A DNA stretch of 55,390 nucleotides from a virus. Location: positions 1-55,390 of IMG/VR virus record IMGVR_UViG_3300030329_001437. One strand, written 5' to 3'. Position numbers and translations under genes: made by a program. Under the pieces are notes generated by a model. The model made no database searches and was not told the origin of the DNA. It saw nothing but the letters and a program-made list of their open reading frames with translations. Below, piece after piece: positions 27,280 through 34,866 of this stretch. Position 1 is the stretch's first letter; each line of letters begins with the position of its first letter.

Positions 27280-28333
27280 AGCTAGGAACGTGGATGAAGC
27301 TCTTTATTTAGGAGTGGACTTTTTTCGAGGCCCAGAAGGGGTCAACTACAGAAAGCAAGAAAGTAGAAATGGAATGACAAGAGAGTCTATTGGCCCTGTT
27401 GTTACACACTACACGAGACCTTGGGAACGTGTTTCATTTCAGAAAGAACGCGATGCAAATCCTTTCTTTCATTTGTACGAAGCTATCTGGATGTTAGCAG
27501 GATCTAAAGAGCTAAAGAAGCTGACTTATTTCAACGCAGGCATGGCTAACTTTTCAGACGATGGCGTAAGGTTAAACGGAGCCTACGGGTACAGGTGGAC
27601 TAAGACGTTTATGTGGAATCAGATCGACATAATTATAAAAATGTTGAAAGAAGACCCAGACTCTAGACGTTGTGTACTACAGATGTGGGATGCCGTGCAC
27701 GACTTAAACAGCTCGAGTATCGACATACCTTGTAACACAAACATCTATTTCAAAATCCGAGATGGAAAATTACAGATGACAGTCTGTAATCGGTCGAACG
27801 ATATGATCTGGGGAGCTTACGGAGCCAACGCAGTCCATATGTCAATACTGATGGAATACGTTGCCGTTGCAGTAAACGCCCCGATGGGTTCGTACTACCA
27901 GATCAGTGATAGTTTTCATATCTATGAAAATGAACAATGGGACAAGATAAAAGATTTATCAGGTAGAGGATTCGGCTCTTGGTTCTCTTCCACCTACCCT
28001 TCACCTCACTATCCCTTGGTCTCAGATCCAGCCACATTTACCGATGAGTGCATGAAGTTTATACAAACCACTCCTCCTACTCGACGGTCTGGAAACCCAG
28101 AAGAAGTGGATGCGTTCTCACCGTCGTTTACTACGGAAACCTATAACAACACGTTCTTTCCTGACGTGATGATACCGATGGTTTCAGCATTTAGAAGCCA
28201 CAAAGAAAGAAACTACAAGGAGGCTTATGACTTTCTTAAAGAAATTAAAGCACTGGATTGGCAAGAAGCCGCATTCCATTGGATTAAACGAAGACAACTT
28301 AATTGGGAGAAAAAACATGGGACTGGATCCTAA
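27266..28333 (+). CDS. Thymidylate synthase family protein, possible dUMP hydroxymethylase, 355 aa
   Basis: ThyA-fold enzyme that acts on dUMP or dCMP with methylene-tetrahydrofolate. Visible family residues: Arg134-Arg135 (SRRCVLQMWD) for phosphate, nucleophile Cys156 in DIPCNTNIYF, CNRSNDMIWGAYGAN with Asn188 at the base-recognition position (Asn favours dUMP over dCMP), and SDSFHIYE for sugar contacts. Both thymidylate synthases and phage dUMP hydroxymethylases share these residues. Presence beside a hypermodification gene makes the hydroxymethylase reading attractive. Longer than bacterial ThyA (264 aa). Confidence 0.85.
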   Translation: MKTIRARNVDEALYLGVDFFRGPEGVNYRKQESRNGMTRESIGPVVTHYTRPWERVSFQKERDANPFFHLYEAIWMLAGSKELKKLTYFNAGMANFSDDGVRLNGAYGYRWTKTFMWNQIDIIIKMLKEDPDSRRCVLQMWDAVHDLNSSSIDIPCNTNIYFKIRDGKLQMTVCNRSNDMIWGAYGANAVHMSILMEYVAVAVNAPMGSYYQISDSFHIYENEQWDKIKDLSGRGFGSWFSSTYPSPHYPLVSDPATFTDECMKFIQTTPPTRRSGNPEEVDAFSPSFTTETYNNTFFPDVMIPMVSAFRSHKERNYKEAYDFLKEIKALDWQEAAFHWIKRRQLNWEKKHGTGS

Positions 28334-28661
28334 GTGGCAGGATGTTAAGTCTATTGCGCAGGAAGATATACACAGCCTGATTGAGTCTGAGAAGTCCTAC
28401 GGAGACTCTTGGAGAAGACGCGGCGGCACTGGGGCGTTTATGATGTTGGCTCGTAAATTCGACCGTATCGAACAACAGAGTAAAGACTGTAACTACGATA
28501 TTTTCGAAGCGGGGGATAAGTATAACGGCGAGGACGGTTTACTAGACGATATAGGGGATCTTAGACGATACCTCTTACTAGTAGAGCATCACATCAGATA
28601 CGGCTCTAACGAGCTTATAGAGGAGAGGAATGTCGAGACAGATACCGTTGATTCAGCCTGA
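28317..28661 (+). CDS. MazG/DUF1599-like all-helical protein, 114 aa
   Basis: ATG 28317 lies within the previous gene, after GGGAGAAA. The core YGDSWRRRGGTGAFMMLARK followed by DDIGDLRRYLLLVEHHI resembles phage DUF1599-type (nucleotide modification associated) proteins related in shape to MazG nucleotide pyrophosphohydrolases: Glu/Asp residues on paired helices could bind metal. It may cleanse a normal dNTP or handle a modified one. The family link is from memory and should be tested. It overlaps the polymerase gene by 32 bases. Confidence 0.65.
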   Translation: MGLDPKWQDVKSIAQEDIHSLIESEKSYGDSWRRRGGTGAFMMLARKFDRIEQQSKDCNYDIFEAGDKYNGEDGLLDDIGDLRRYLLLVEHHIRYGSNELIEERNVETDTVDSA

Positions 28662-30498
28662 AAGTGATTGGGCAGCTCCTGAGACGCTACCTTCGTTTAC
28701 ACCTACTGAGACGATTGCAATAGACCTTGAGACATACGACCCTGATTTATCGAAGACAGGACCAGGATGGGCCACAGGAAAAGGGCATACTGTAGGGATT
28801 GCGATAGCTACTAAAACGTGGTCAGGTTATCTGCCCATACGACACGAGGGCGGTGGTAATTTAGAAGAGGAACTTGTCTTACGTTGGCTCAAAAACACAC
28901 TCGAAAACCATAAAGGCACACTCGTTTTCCACAATGCACTTTACGATGTAGGCTGGCTCAAGCGAGAAGGGATCGACATAAAGTGTTCTATCAGAGACAC
29001 GATGTTCGCGGCCCCTTTGTTAGACGAAAATAGAAGATCATATTCGCTAAACAATTTAGGCAAGGATTTATTAGCGGAAGAAAAAGACGAAACGCTACTC
29101 GAGATGGCAGCAAAAGCGTGGGGAGTAAACGCGAAGAGTGGTATGTGGGCATTGCCTGCTAAATATGTTGGGCCATACGCTGAACAAGACGCAGTTCTAA
29201 CATTTAAACTGTGGGAGATATTTAAAAAGAAGATCGAAGCCGAAGGACTACAGAAGATTTTTGATCTTGAGTGTGATCTTATTCCTCTGCTAATCGAGAT
29301 GCGTTGGAGAGGAGTGAGGATCGATCTAGACCGAGCACATCAGGTATCAGAAGAACTCTCTAAAAAAGAGCAGCAGCTTCTGGTTGAGTTTAAGAGAAAG
29401 TTTGGCTCCACTGTTGAGATCTGGTCTAACGCTTCGATACAAAAAGCCTTTGATAACAATGACATATGGTATCCTCACACACAAAAAGGGATGCCTAGTT
29501 TCCAAGCTAACTGGCTCGAGAATCACGATCATGAACTACCGAAGATGCTGGTCGCTGCTCGAAAACTAAACAAAGCTCGGACTACGTTTATCGACGGAAT
29601 GATTTTAGAACACTGTTCAGACGGTAGGATTCATGCTGAAGCTCATCCACTGCGTAACGATGGAGGAGGAACGGTCACAGGTAGATTTAGTTACTCGAAT
29701 CCAAACTTACAGCAAGTTCCTGCTAGAGATCCTGAGATCGGTAAGATGATTCGATCCCTGTTCATTCCAGAGGAAGGCGCACATTGGGGGGTGTTCGATT
29801 ACTCTCAGCAAGAACCTAGAATCACAGTACATTACGCATCACTGCTCGGACTTACAGGGGCAAACGAAGCAGTAGAAGCCTACTCTAGCCAAGATGCAGA
29901 CTTTCATCAGATCGTAGCAGACATGGCTGACATTCCTCGGAAACAAGCTAAAAATATCAACCTCGGACTAACCTATGGCATGGGAAGAGAGAAATTAATT
30001 AAAGAGTTGGGGTTAGAACAAGACGAAGCGGAGGATTTGTTAGAAGTATACCACGCAAGAGTTCCTTTCATTAGAGGGATACAGGACAGATGCACTCGGA
30101 TAGCGCAAGAACGAGGGTATATAACGACTCTCGGAGGCAGGAAATGTCATTTCGACCTTTGGGAACCAGTCGGTTATCTATCTGACGAAAAACGAACACC
30201 TTTACCTAAAGAAGAAGCTATTGATCAATACGGAGACAATCTCAAACGATCGTTTACTTACAAAGCACTTAATAGATTGATCCAGGGATCAGCAGCAGAC
30301 ATGACGAAACTTGCAATGCGTGACTTGTGGAGAGAAGGACTTGTTCCACACCTACAGGTTCATGATGAACTCGACTACTCGATCGAGACAGAAGAGCAAG
30401 CTCAGCTCATTATCGACAAGATGGTGAACTGTGTTGAACTAAAAGTTCCACTAGTAGTGGATTACGAAAAAGGACAAACATGGGGCGAAGCAGAATGA
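28630..30498 (+). CDS. polA: Family A DNA polymerase with 3'-5' exonuclease, Leu762-type, 622 aa
   Basis: Replicative polymerase of Pol I/T7 type. Exonuclease motifs: IDLETYDP (Asp32, Glu34), FHNALYDVGWL (Asp106), YAEQDAVLTF (Asp187). Polymerase motif A VFDYSQQEPRI (Asp390), motif B RKQAKNINLGLTYG (Arg437, Lys441, Leu445, Tyr449), motif C QVHDELDYS. Leu445 occupies the position of E. coli Phe762. There is no 5'-3' exonuclease domain. The TS-like and MazG-like genes just upstream are translationally overlapped with it. Confidence 0.95.
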   Translation: MSRQIPLIQPESDWAAPETLPSFTPTETIAIDLETYDPDLSKTGPGWATGKGHTVGIAIATKTWSGYLPIRHEGGGNLEEELVLRWLKNTLENHKGTLVFHNALYDVGWLKREGIDIKCSIRDTMFAAPLLDENRRSYSLNNLGKDLLAEEKDETLLEMAAKAWGVNAKSGMWALPAKYVGPYAEQDAVLTFKLWEIFKKKIEAEGLQKIFDLECDLIPLLIEMRWRGVRIDLDRAHQVSEELSKKEQQLLVEFKRKFGSTVEIWSNASIQKAFDNNDIWYPHTQKGMPSFQANWLENHDHELPKMLVAARKLNKARTTFIDGMILEHCSDGRIHAEAHPLRNDGGGTVTGRFSYSNPNLQQVPARDPEIGKMIRSLFIPEEGAHWGVFDYSQQEPRITVHYASLLGLTGANEAVEAYSSQDADFHQIVADMADIPRKQAKNINLGLTYGMGREKLIKELGLEQDEAEDLLEVYHARVPFIRGIQDRCTRIAQERGYITTLGGRKCHFDLWEPVGYLSDEKRTPLPKEEAIDQYGDNLKRSFTYKALNRLIQGSAADMTKLAMRDLWREGLVPHLQVHDELDYSIETEEQAQLIIDKMVNCVELKVPLVVDYEKGQTWGEAE

Positions 30499-30701
30499 AG
30501 ATACAGAGTCTTACTCAGGAAAAAATATCTAAATTTGAAAAAAGGAATCTAGAAATTTTTCGATTATACTCAGAAGAGGGAATGACTCTGGAAGAGATCG
30601 GGAAGGATTATGGCCTGACTAAACAACGAGTGTGGCAGATTGTACAGCGTTGTTCAGAAGGTCAGGGGGACTATTATGCACAGCATCGACAGGAGAACTA
30701 A
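30495..30701 (+). CDS. Sigma region 4-like HTH protein, 68 aa
   Basis: ATG 30495 overlaps the polymerase stop (ATGA); ATG 30480 in the same frame is an alternative. Residues 31-50 read TLEEIGKDYGLTKQRVWQIV, a close match to the helix-turn-helix of sigma-70 region 4, which binds the -35 element. Nothing else of a sigma factor is present. It could be a phage transcription regulator acting at the repeated TTTACY promoters. Partner and target are inferred. Confidence 0.8.
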   Translation: MKIQSLTQEKISKFEKRNLEIFRLYSEEGMTLEEIGKDYGLTKQRVWQIVQRCSEGQGDYYAQHRQEN

Positions 30702-31090
30702 TGCCACAAGAAGCATCGCTCTGGAAGTTACTGAAAGCTAATCTTCCTAAAGAAGCCCATGTTCAAAGGATCGAGACTGGGGGGACTGCTCGAGGAGTAC
30801 CTGATGTCAACATTTGTCATGCAGGCAAAGAAGTCTGGATCGAACTGAAATCAATCAAAGGAAATAAACTAACTCTGACTGAGTTTCAGATTGTCTGGAT
30901 GCATAACAGAAGCATAAGCGGAGGCAACTGTTTTATCTTAGCAAAGAAAGATAAAGAGCTACGAGCATTTGATATTTCCGACTATGAACTAGAAGAGTTT
31001 TTAGAGGGAAAAGTGAATTGGAACAGTGATTTACGTGTGAGTCTTACTCCTCCTTACGAGTGGGAAAAACTCTTTAAATTCATTTTTTAA
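30701..31090 (+). CDS. VRR-NUC-like PD-(D/E)XK nuclease, 129 aa
   Basis: ATG 30701 follows AGGAGAACTA. GGTARGVPDVNI (Asp35) and VWIELKSIKG (Glu48, Lys50) are the catalytic core of VRR-NUC nucleases, a family of small phage and eukaryotic structure-specific endonucleases (Holliday junction or flap type). LTEFQIVWMHNR continues the fold with a helix. It likely processes replication or recombination intermediates, fitting its place after the polymerase. Confidence 0.82.
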   Translation: MPQEASLWKLLKANLPKEAHVQRIETGGTARGVPDVNICHAGKEVWIELKSIKGNKLTLTEFQIVWMHNRSISGGNCFILAKKDKELRAFDISDYELEEFLEGKVNWNSDLRVSLTPPYEWEKLFKFIF

Positions 31091-31151
31091 TGCTTTACTT
31101 TCTTTTAATCGCGGTTTACGCTAATAAAAGGTAGCGCGGCATACGGCTACC
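31091..31151 (+). promoter_or_regulatory. Promoter TTTACT-17-TACGCT plus leader hairpin before the DUF932 gene
   Basis: TAATGC precedes TTTACT (31094-31099), spacer 17 bp, TACGCT at 31117-31122. A hairpin follows: GGTAGC (31130-31135) pairs with GCTACC (31146-31151). Then AAGGAGG (31173-31179) and ATG 31186. The region lies between two genes, so it can act as a true promoter. Confidence 0.78.
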
Positions 31152-31185
31152 AAAGAAAGTAGAACTGAAACAAAGGAGGCCTATT

Positions 31186-32235
31186 ATGGCAGCAGCAGTA
31201 GAAACCATGGCGTACTCAGGTGAAGTACCGTGGCACCGCGAAGGTGTTGCAGTACAACCTGACCTAACGCCATATGAAATGATGGAAGCCGCAGGGCTTG
31301 ACTGGACTGTTACTAAACGTAACACTTGGACTTCGGCGATCCCTATGGATCAATACAAACCTGACGAAGACGGCAACATCGCGTTGCAACTTTTACCTAA
31401 CCCAGACCGCTTTGACATAGTACGCGATTCCGATAACGCCATACTTGGTAACAGCGGTAGCGACTACCAACCCATACAAAACGAGCGTATTTTTGACTTC
31501 TTCCAGAAGTTTTCTAAACACGCCGACATCACTATGGAAACGGCAGGTAGCTTAAAGAACGGCCAGAGCATATGGGGTCTTGCGCGTATTAATGACGCGT
31601 ACGAGCTTACTGGCGGCGACGAAATGAACAGCTTTGTACTGTTTCATCAACCGCACCAACCAGGATATTCTATGAATATTCGTGGCACGGAAGTTCGTGT
31701 TGTGTGCAACAACACATTGCAGATGGCAATGCGTAGCCAAGCACAAAACGAGTTTCGTATGTCACACCGTTCTGTATTTGACGAAGTACGAGAGGCCGAA
31801 GCTCTTAAAACTATGGGCGTTATACAAGAGATGCGTACCGAGTTTAAAGATGCTGTGAAGTTTCTTTCTACCAAGAAAGCTACGGAAGGTCAGGTACTTG
31901 AGTTTGTCACTAGGGTACAGCAGCCTACATTGTACAAAGAGTACGCTGAGCAACAACGGCTCAGAGAAGAAGGCAAGAAGATTGGCGAGCCTATCCTCTT
32001 ACGCGAACAGTTTAGTAAATACGCTGAACTAACGCGACGTTCACTTGAAGAATCTCCTGGAGCGCAACTGAAATCTGCCAAGGGTACTTGGTGGGGAGCA
32101 GTTAACGCGGTTACATTTATTGAAGATCACCAACGCGGTGGTGACAATAGAGTGTTTAACGCGATGTTTGGAGAAAATTCTACTCGTAAAACTAGAGCGT
32201 TGAACTTAGCTCTCGAATACGCGAGGGCAGCGTAG
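31186..32235 (+). CDS. DUF932 phage/plasmid-like protein, 349 aa
   Basis: GEVPWHREGVAVQPDLTPYE at the N-terminus and CNNTLQMAMR / RMSHRS in the middle identify the DUF932 (TIGR03299, phage/plasmid-like) family, found in phages and plasmids and of unknown molecular function. Its own promoter and strong ribosome site suggest high expression early in infection. Codon use appears more GC-rich (for example ggcaac, cgcgaa) than that of neighbours, hinting at separate history. Confidence 0.85.
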   Translation: MAAAVETMAYSGEVPWHREGVAVQPDLTPYEMMEAAGLDWTVTKRNTWTSAIPMDQYKPDEDGNIALQLLPNPDRFDIVRDSDNAILGNSGSDYQPIQNERIFDFFQKFSKHADITMETAGSLKNGQSIWGLARINDAYELTGGDEMNSFVLFHQPHQPGYSMNIRGTEVRVVCNNTLQMAMRSQAQNEFRMSHRSVFDEVREAEALKTMGVIQEMRTEFKDAVKFLSTKKATEGQVLEFVTRVQQPTLYKEYAEQQRLREEGKKIGEPILLREQFSKYAELTRRSLEESPGAQLKSAKGTWWGAVNAVTFIEDHQRGGDNRVFNAMFGENSTRKTRALNLALEYARAA

Positions 32236-32510
32236 TGGGAAGAGTTCAGAAGTTAAACAACGCAATAGTTGTGGACGAAGACACCATCAGTGAAATCTGG
32301 TGGTGTCTTAACAGGCTTTCAGACCACGAGGTTCTAGCCCTTCCACTTGAGGATTTCGAGGAGATACAGACACTTTGTCGAGCTCTCTCTCGCAACGTAG
32401 CCTTAAAAATGCGACTACAAGAATGTCAGTTATCACAAGACGTGATTTCAGCAGATCGATATTCTTTAGAAGATTTCAACAATCAGGCACTAGGAGACAA
32501 ACATGAGTGA
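32235..32510 (+). CDS. Hypothetical protein, 91 aa
   Basis: GTG start sharing its G with the preceding TAG. Helical, with EDTISEIWWCLNRLSDHEVL and Leu-rich segments; no metal or catalytic motif. It overlaps the next gene by eight bases. Probably an early accessory protein in the DUF932 operon; function unknown. Confidence 0.65.
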   Translation: MGRVQKLNNAIVVDEDTISEIWWCLNRLSDHEVLALPLEDFEEIQTLCRALSRNVALKMRLQECQLSQDVISADRYSLEDFNNQALGDKHE

Positions 32511-32865
32511 TTCAGATTTTGATTTTGATTTCGCTCTTCCCACCGATACTAGGAAGAAGAATCAGATACCGTGGGAGGAGTTTCCTCCCCCTAGATTTGA
32601 TAAAGAAACGAAGAGGCACATCTATGCTTCTAAGAGACTACTACCTGACGACACTGTTGACGAGGAAGGTAAGCCGATAGATACTGTTGGCAAACTAAAA
32701 AATCGAGTTGACCAATCGTTTAGAAACTACACAAAGAAGTTTAAGGACGATAAGGGAGACCCGCTTCTTGATGAGAATGGGAACGAAGTACTGATTCCCA
32801 AGTTTATCGCTCGAATTGTTCTTGAAGACGAAGTGAGTGTAGTTAGAGTATGGAGGGAAGAATGA
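32503..32865 (+). CDS. Hypothetical protein, 120 aa, with DF-repeat N-terminus
   Basis: Starts MSDSDFDFDFALPTD, an acidic/aromatic alternation that could bind a basic surface; then a Pro-rich linker (WEEFPPPRF) and a globular Lys/Asp-rich domain ending in RIVLEDEVSVVRVWREE. No family recognised. The acidic aromatic start is reminiscent of small phage inhibitors, but that is speculation. Confidence 0.65.
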   Translation: MSDSDFDFDFALPTDTRKKNQIPWEEFPPPRFDKETKRHIYASKRLLPDDTVDEEGKPIDTVGKLKNRVDQSFRNYTKKFKDDKGDPLLDENGNEVLIPKFIARIVLEDEVSVVRVWREE

Positions 32866-33101
32866 AAGAAGAACGTGACATACTTGGTGAGCTTATGTCG
32901 ATGGCTGTAGAGCTTGGTACTACAGCAGAGCGACTAGACCAATACTGTGAGCAGTTAAAGGAGCTTGAAAAACGAACGTCAGATCTTTTGGCACTTATAG
33001 CAGAGAATAAACTTGAACCTGAGACAGGAAAGTTTTTCGACACTGGTAAGCCAACGAGTTCTTACGTTAATCAAGATCCCGACCTGAAGAGTAAGCATTA
33101 G
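32862..33101 (+). CDS. Small coiled-coil protein, 79 aa
   Basis: ATG 32862 is chosen over the in-frame ATG 32850 because GGAGG (32852-32856) is well spaced and it overlaps the previous stop by the usual ATGA. A single helix with heptad spacing (TTAERLDQYCEQLKELEKRT) spans residues ~5-55, with a polar tail. No domain recognised. Confidence 0.65.
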   Translation: MKEERDILGELMSMAVELGTTAERLDQYCEQLKELEKRTSDLLALIAENKLEPETGKFFDTGKPTSSYVNQDPDLKSKH

Positions 33102-33107
33102 TGTTCT

Positions 33108-33162
33108 TAGTGCTTTACTTTCGTAACGTCCTACGTTACGCTAGTTGTTCCTACTTAGTAGG
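33108..33162 (+). promoter_or_regulatory. Promoter TTAGTGC-TTTACT-17-TACGCT plus leader hairpin
   Basis: TTAGTGC then TTTACT (33114-33119), 17-bp spacer, TACGCT (33137-33142). The spacer holds an inverted repeat GTAACG...CGTTAC (33123-33128, 33134-33139) that overlaps the -10 and could be an operator. A small hairpin CCTAC-TTA-GTAGG follows at 33150-33162. Confidence 0.78.
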
Positions 33163-33198
33163 CAGAAAGAAGAATGGCTGATAGAAAGGAGAAACCAT

Positions 33199-33591
33199 AT
33201 GGCCTTAGCAAAGAAGGTAGCGAAAGCTACACCGAAAAAACCCGTTGTCAATAAGACAACACCGAAAGCTCCTGCTGGAGTTGTAAGTGTACCTCTACCA
33301 GAGGCACCCACTAAAGGCAGAGCTCAAAAACTGTATCGAAAGACAAACAAGTCTATCACAGAAGTCTCTAAAAAGACTCCACAGTTTCGAGCATTAGGAG
33401 TTGGTTTAGAAGATATCGAAAGTAAAGACTTCGATAGAAAATCATTTCCAATATCGCAACTTGTTAATCTCTCAGTTGAGGAGGGCCATTTAGAAATGGC
33501 CCGCACCAAAAACCCCGAGAAACAAAAGAAGCGTATTGCTAACGAATACACAAAAGATTTGATAGCAGAAGGTTTGATTGAGCTCGTGTAG
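33199..33591 (+). CDS. Basic hypothetical protein, 130 aa
   Basis: ATG 33199 has AAAGGAG nine bases upstream; the frame is open further upstream but through the promoter leader, so the longer form is rejected. N-terminal 50 residues are Lys/Pro/Thr-rich (AKKVAKATPKKPVVNKTTP), histone-like and probably disordered and nucleic-acid binding; the rest is a helical domain. Possibly DNA or RNA binding; no family recognised. A terminator-like hairpin follows. Confidence 0.68.
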   Translation: MALAKKVAKATPKKPVVNKTTPKAPAGVVSVPLPEAPTKGRAQKLYRKTNKSITEVSKKTPQFRALGVGLEDIESKDFDRKSFPISQLVNLSVEEGHLEMARTKNPEKQKKRIANEYTKDLIAEGLIELV

Positions 33592-33598
33592 ACTAAAC

Positions 33599-33620
33599 GG
33601 GAGGCTTCGGCCTCCCAAGT
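33599..33620 (+). terminator. UUCG-tetraloop hairpin (terminator or attenuator)
   Basis: GGGAGGC (33599-33605), TTCG, GCCTCCC (33610-33616): a perfect 7-bp stem with a stable UUCG loop, followed by AAGTTTTCGG. The T-run is short, so it may attenuate rather than stop transcription; an RNA-stabilising role is also possible. It lies between two genes. Confidence 0.6.
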
Positions 33621-33634
33621 TTTCGGAGAATATT

Positions 33635-33799
33635 ATGAGAAAAAGCACAAGTTGTCGGATTGACGCGGTTATAGAAGCAGGGGAGAGAACGAAAAACGCC
33701 AAGATGAAAAAATACTGGGCAGACGTAGAGTCCTACCTAAGAACAGGATATTGGAGACGCGACGAAGTAGTAGGGACTCGAAGAGCAGGTCGACTATGA
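33635..33799 (+). CDS. Small basic protein, 54 aa
   Basis: ATG 33635 with CGGAGAA upstream. Lys/Arg-rich (MRKSTSCRID start, YWRRDEVVGTRRAGRL end), likely nucleic-acid or protein binding. Follows the UUCG hairpin and overlaps the next gene's start (ATGA). The longer upstream frame would begin inside the hairpin and is less likely. Confidence 0.55.
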   Translation: MRKSTSCRIDAVIEAGERTKNAKMKKYWADVESYLRTGYWRRDEVVGTRRAGRL

Positions 33800-34170
33800 A
33801 AGCAAGAATAGTTGATGACGGTTCACCCGATACCATAGTCGAGTACAACGGAACAAAAAGAAGATACAGCACAGAATATAGAAACTCCTTCGATTCAGAG
33901 AAAGAGTTTCTAGACAGTGTCTTTAACGATTTTTACGACGCAGAAGGTGAGCAGTTAGACATACTCTACGAAAAGATGGAAGGCGATGCAACAATATGCC
34001 CTGAGCAGAAATGCGGAGAGTGGTTTAGTTTTGATAGACCTGACGAAAAGAAGTACAACGCGGTAGAGTGTGACAAGTGTGGATGGTTTATGTTATTAAC
34101 CAGGAAACTTCCTGAGATCCCACCGAACTTACACCGACGAATAGTAGTAGACGCGGAGACAATGTTTTAG
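33796..34170 (+). CDS. Zinc-ribbon protein, 124 aa
   Basis: ATG 33796 (ATGA overlap with the previous gene). Cys68-x4-Cys73 and Cys92-x2-Cys95 form a probable zinc ribbon (CPEQKC and CDKC). The N-terminal part is acidic and may be a separate domain. Zinc ribbons of this size occur in phage transcription or host-takeover proteins. Function not established. Confidence 0.65.
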   Translation: MKARIVDDGSPDTIVEYNGTKRRYSTEYRNSFDSEKEFLDSVFNDFYDAEGEQLDILYEKMEGDATICPEQKCGEWFSFDRPDEKKYNAVECDKCGWFMLLTRKLPEIPPNLHRRIVVDAETMF

Positions 34171-34203
34171 ACCGAAGCTTCCTTAGAGCTTTGTAAGCAC
34201 GTA

Positions 34204-34227
34204 CCCGTCCGTGTGGTCGAAGACGGG
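34204..34227 (+). promoter_or_regulatory. Leader hairpin of uncertain role
   Basis: CCCGTC (34204-34209) pairs with GACGGG (34222-34227) in the 83-base gap before the 102-residue protein gene. No T-run follows, and no TTTACY promoter is seen here, so it could stabilise the message or slow transcription. Low confidence. Confidence 0.35.
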
Positions 34228-34253
34228 CCTATTAATTCCAATGCAGGGGAAAT

Positions 34254-34562
34254 ATGGATATAGAAATTAGAAAGAATGTACCGCTTCCAGACTCACGTGA
34301 GGGAGGATCGCTTCCTCCAGGACGCAAAAAGTCTAAATTACGAGTCGCTGTTGAACAATTAGAGGTTGGTGACTCGTTTGAAATGGGACCGTATACCAGC
34401 CGTAAAGTTGCGGAAAAAATGAGAGCAAAACTTATTCGATGTATGGTGCACCACAAGCGTCGCCCTAATTCGAAAGACGTCAGACACAAAAAATTAGCCA
34501 CTCGGCTAAGACAAGATGAAGATAATGGCCAGTTTTATCTAGGGGCATGGAGAACTCGATGA
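34254..34562 (+). CDS. Small basic conserved phage protein, 102 aa
   Basis: Start ATG 34254 with AGGGGAAAT upstream. N-terminus IRKNVPLPDSREGG then a Lys/Arg-rich region ending in YLGAWRTR. The VPLP start followed by a short VGDSF-type beta strand resembles a small protein family common in phage early regions (DUF7303-like); the name is uncertain. Probably binds nucleic acid. Confidence 0.6.
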   Translation: MDIEIRKNVPLPDSREGGSLPPGRKKSKLRVAVEQLEVGDSFEMGPYTSRKVAEKMRAKLIRCMVHHKRRPNSKDVRHKKLATRLRQDEDNGQFYLGAWRTR

Positions 34563-34783
34563 AGAGAACAGAACAGGCGATTCGTGACTATATAGATCAG
34601 CATCAAGAGGAACTCAAACAACGAGTGATTAACATATTTATCGCAGAAATAGCAAACTCTGTGTTCTTTGCCGACCTACAAAACGTGACGATGCCCACAT
34701 GGTCGCACAAAGTACGCGACGATATAGAAGATTTAGTAAAAGAAGTTTTAGACTTTGACGAGGACCCCACGGTCTCGGCTTAG
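34559..34783 (+). CDS. Small helical protein, 74 aa
   Basis: ATG 34559 overlaps the previous stop (ATGA); an in-frame ATG at 34547 is an alternative. Helical, acidic C-terminus (LVKEVLDFDEDP). No domain known. Ends just before the next promoter. Confidence 0.55.
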   Translation: MKRTEQAIRDYIDQHQEELKQRVINIFIAEIANSVFFADLQNVTMPTWSHKVRDDIEDLVKEVLDFDEDPTVSA

Positions 34784-34840
34784 TGCTTTACTCTCGGGTA
34801 GTCCCTAAGTAAAGTATAAACTGGCGCGGCCTACGGGCCG
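34781..34840 (+). promoter_or_regulatory. Promoter TAGTGC-TTTACT-17-TAAAGT plus UACG-tetraloop hairpin
   Basis: TAGTGC (34781-34786), TTTACT (34787-34792), 17-bp spacer, TAAAGT (34810-34815). The leader hairpin CGGCC-TACG-GGCCG (34827-34840) has a stable UNCG-type tetraloop. AGAAAGGAG and ATG 34867 follow. Confidence 0.8.
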
Positions 34841-34866
34841 TAGATTGAAACAGAAAGGAGAAAGTA

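Noticed and set aside
33145-33198. Upstream extension of the basic 130-residue protein
   Set aside because: It runs through the promoter leader and hairpin; ATG 33199 has a strong AAAGGAG.
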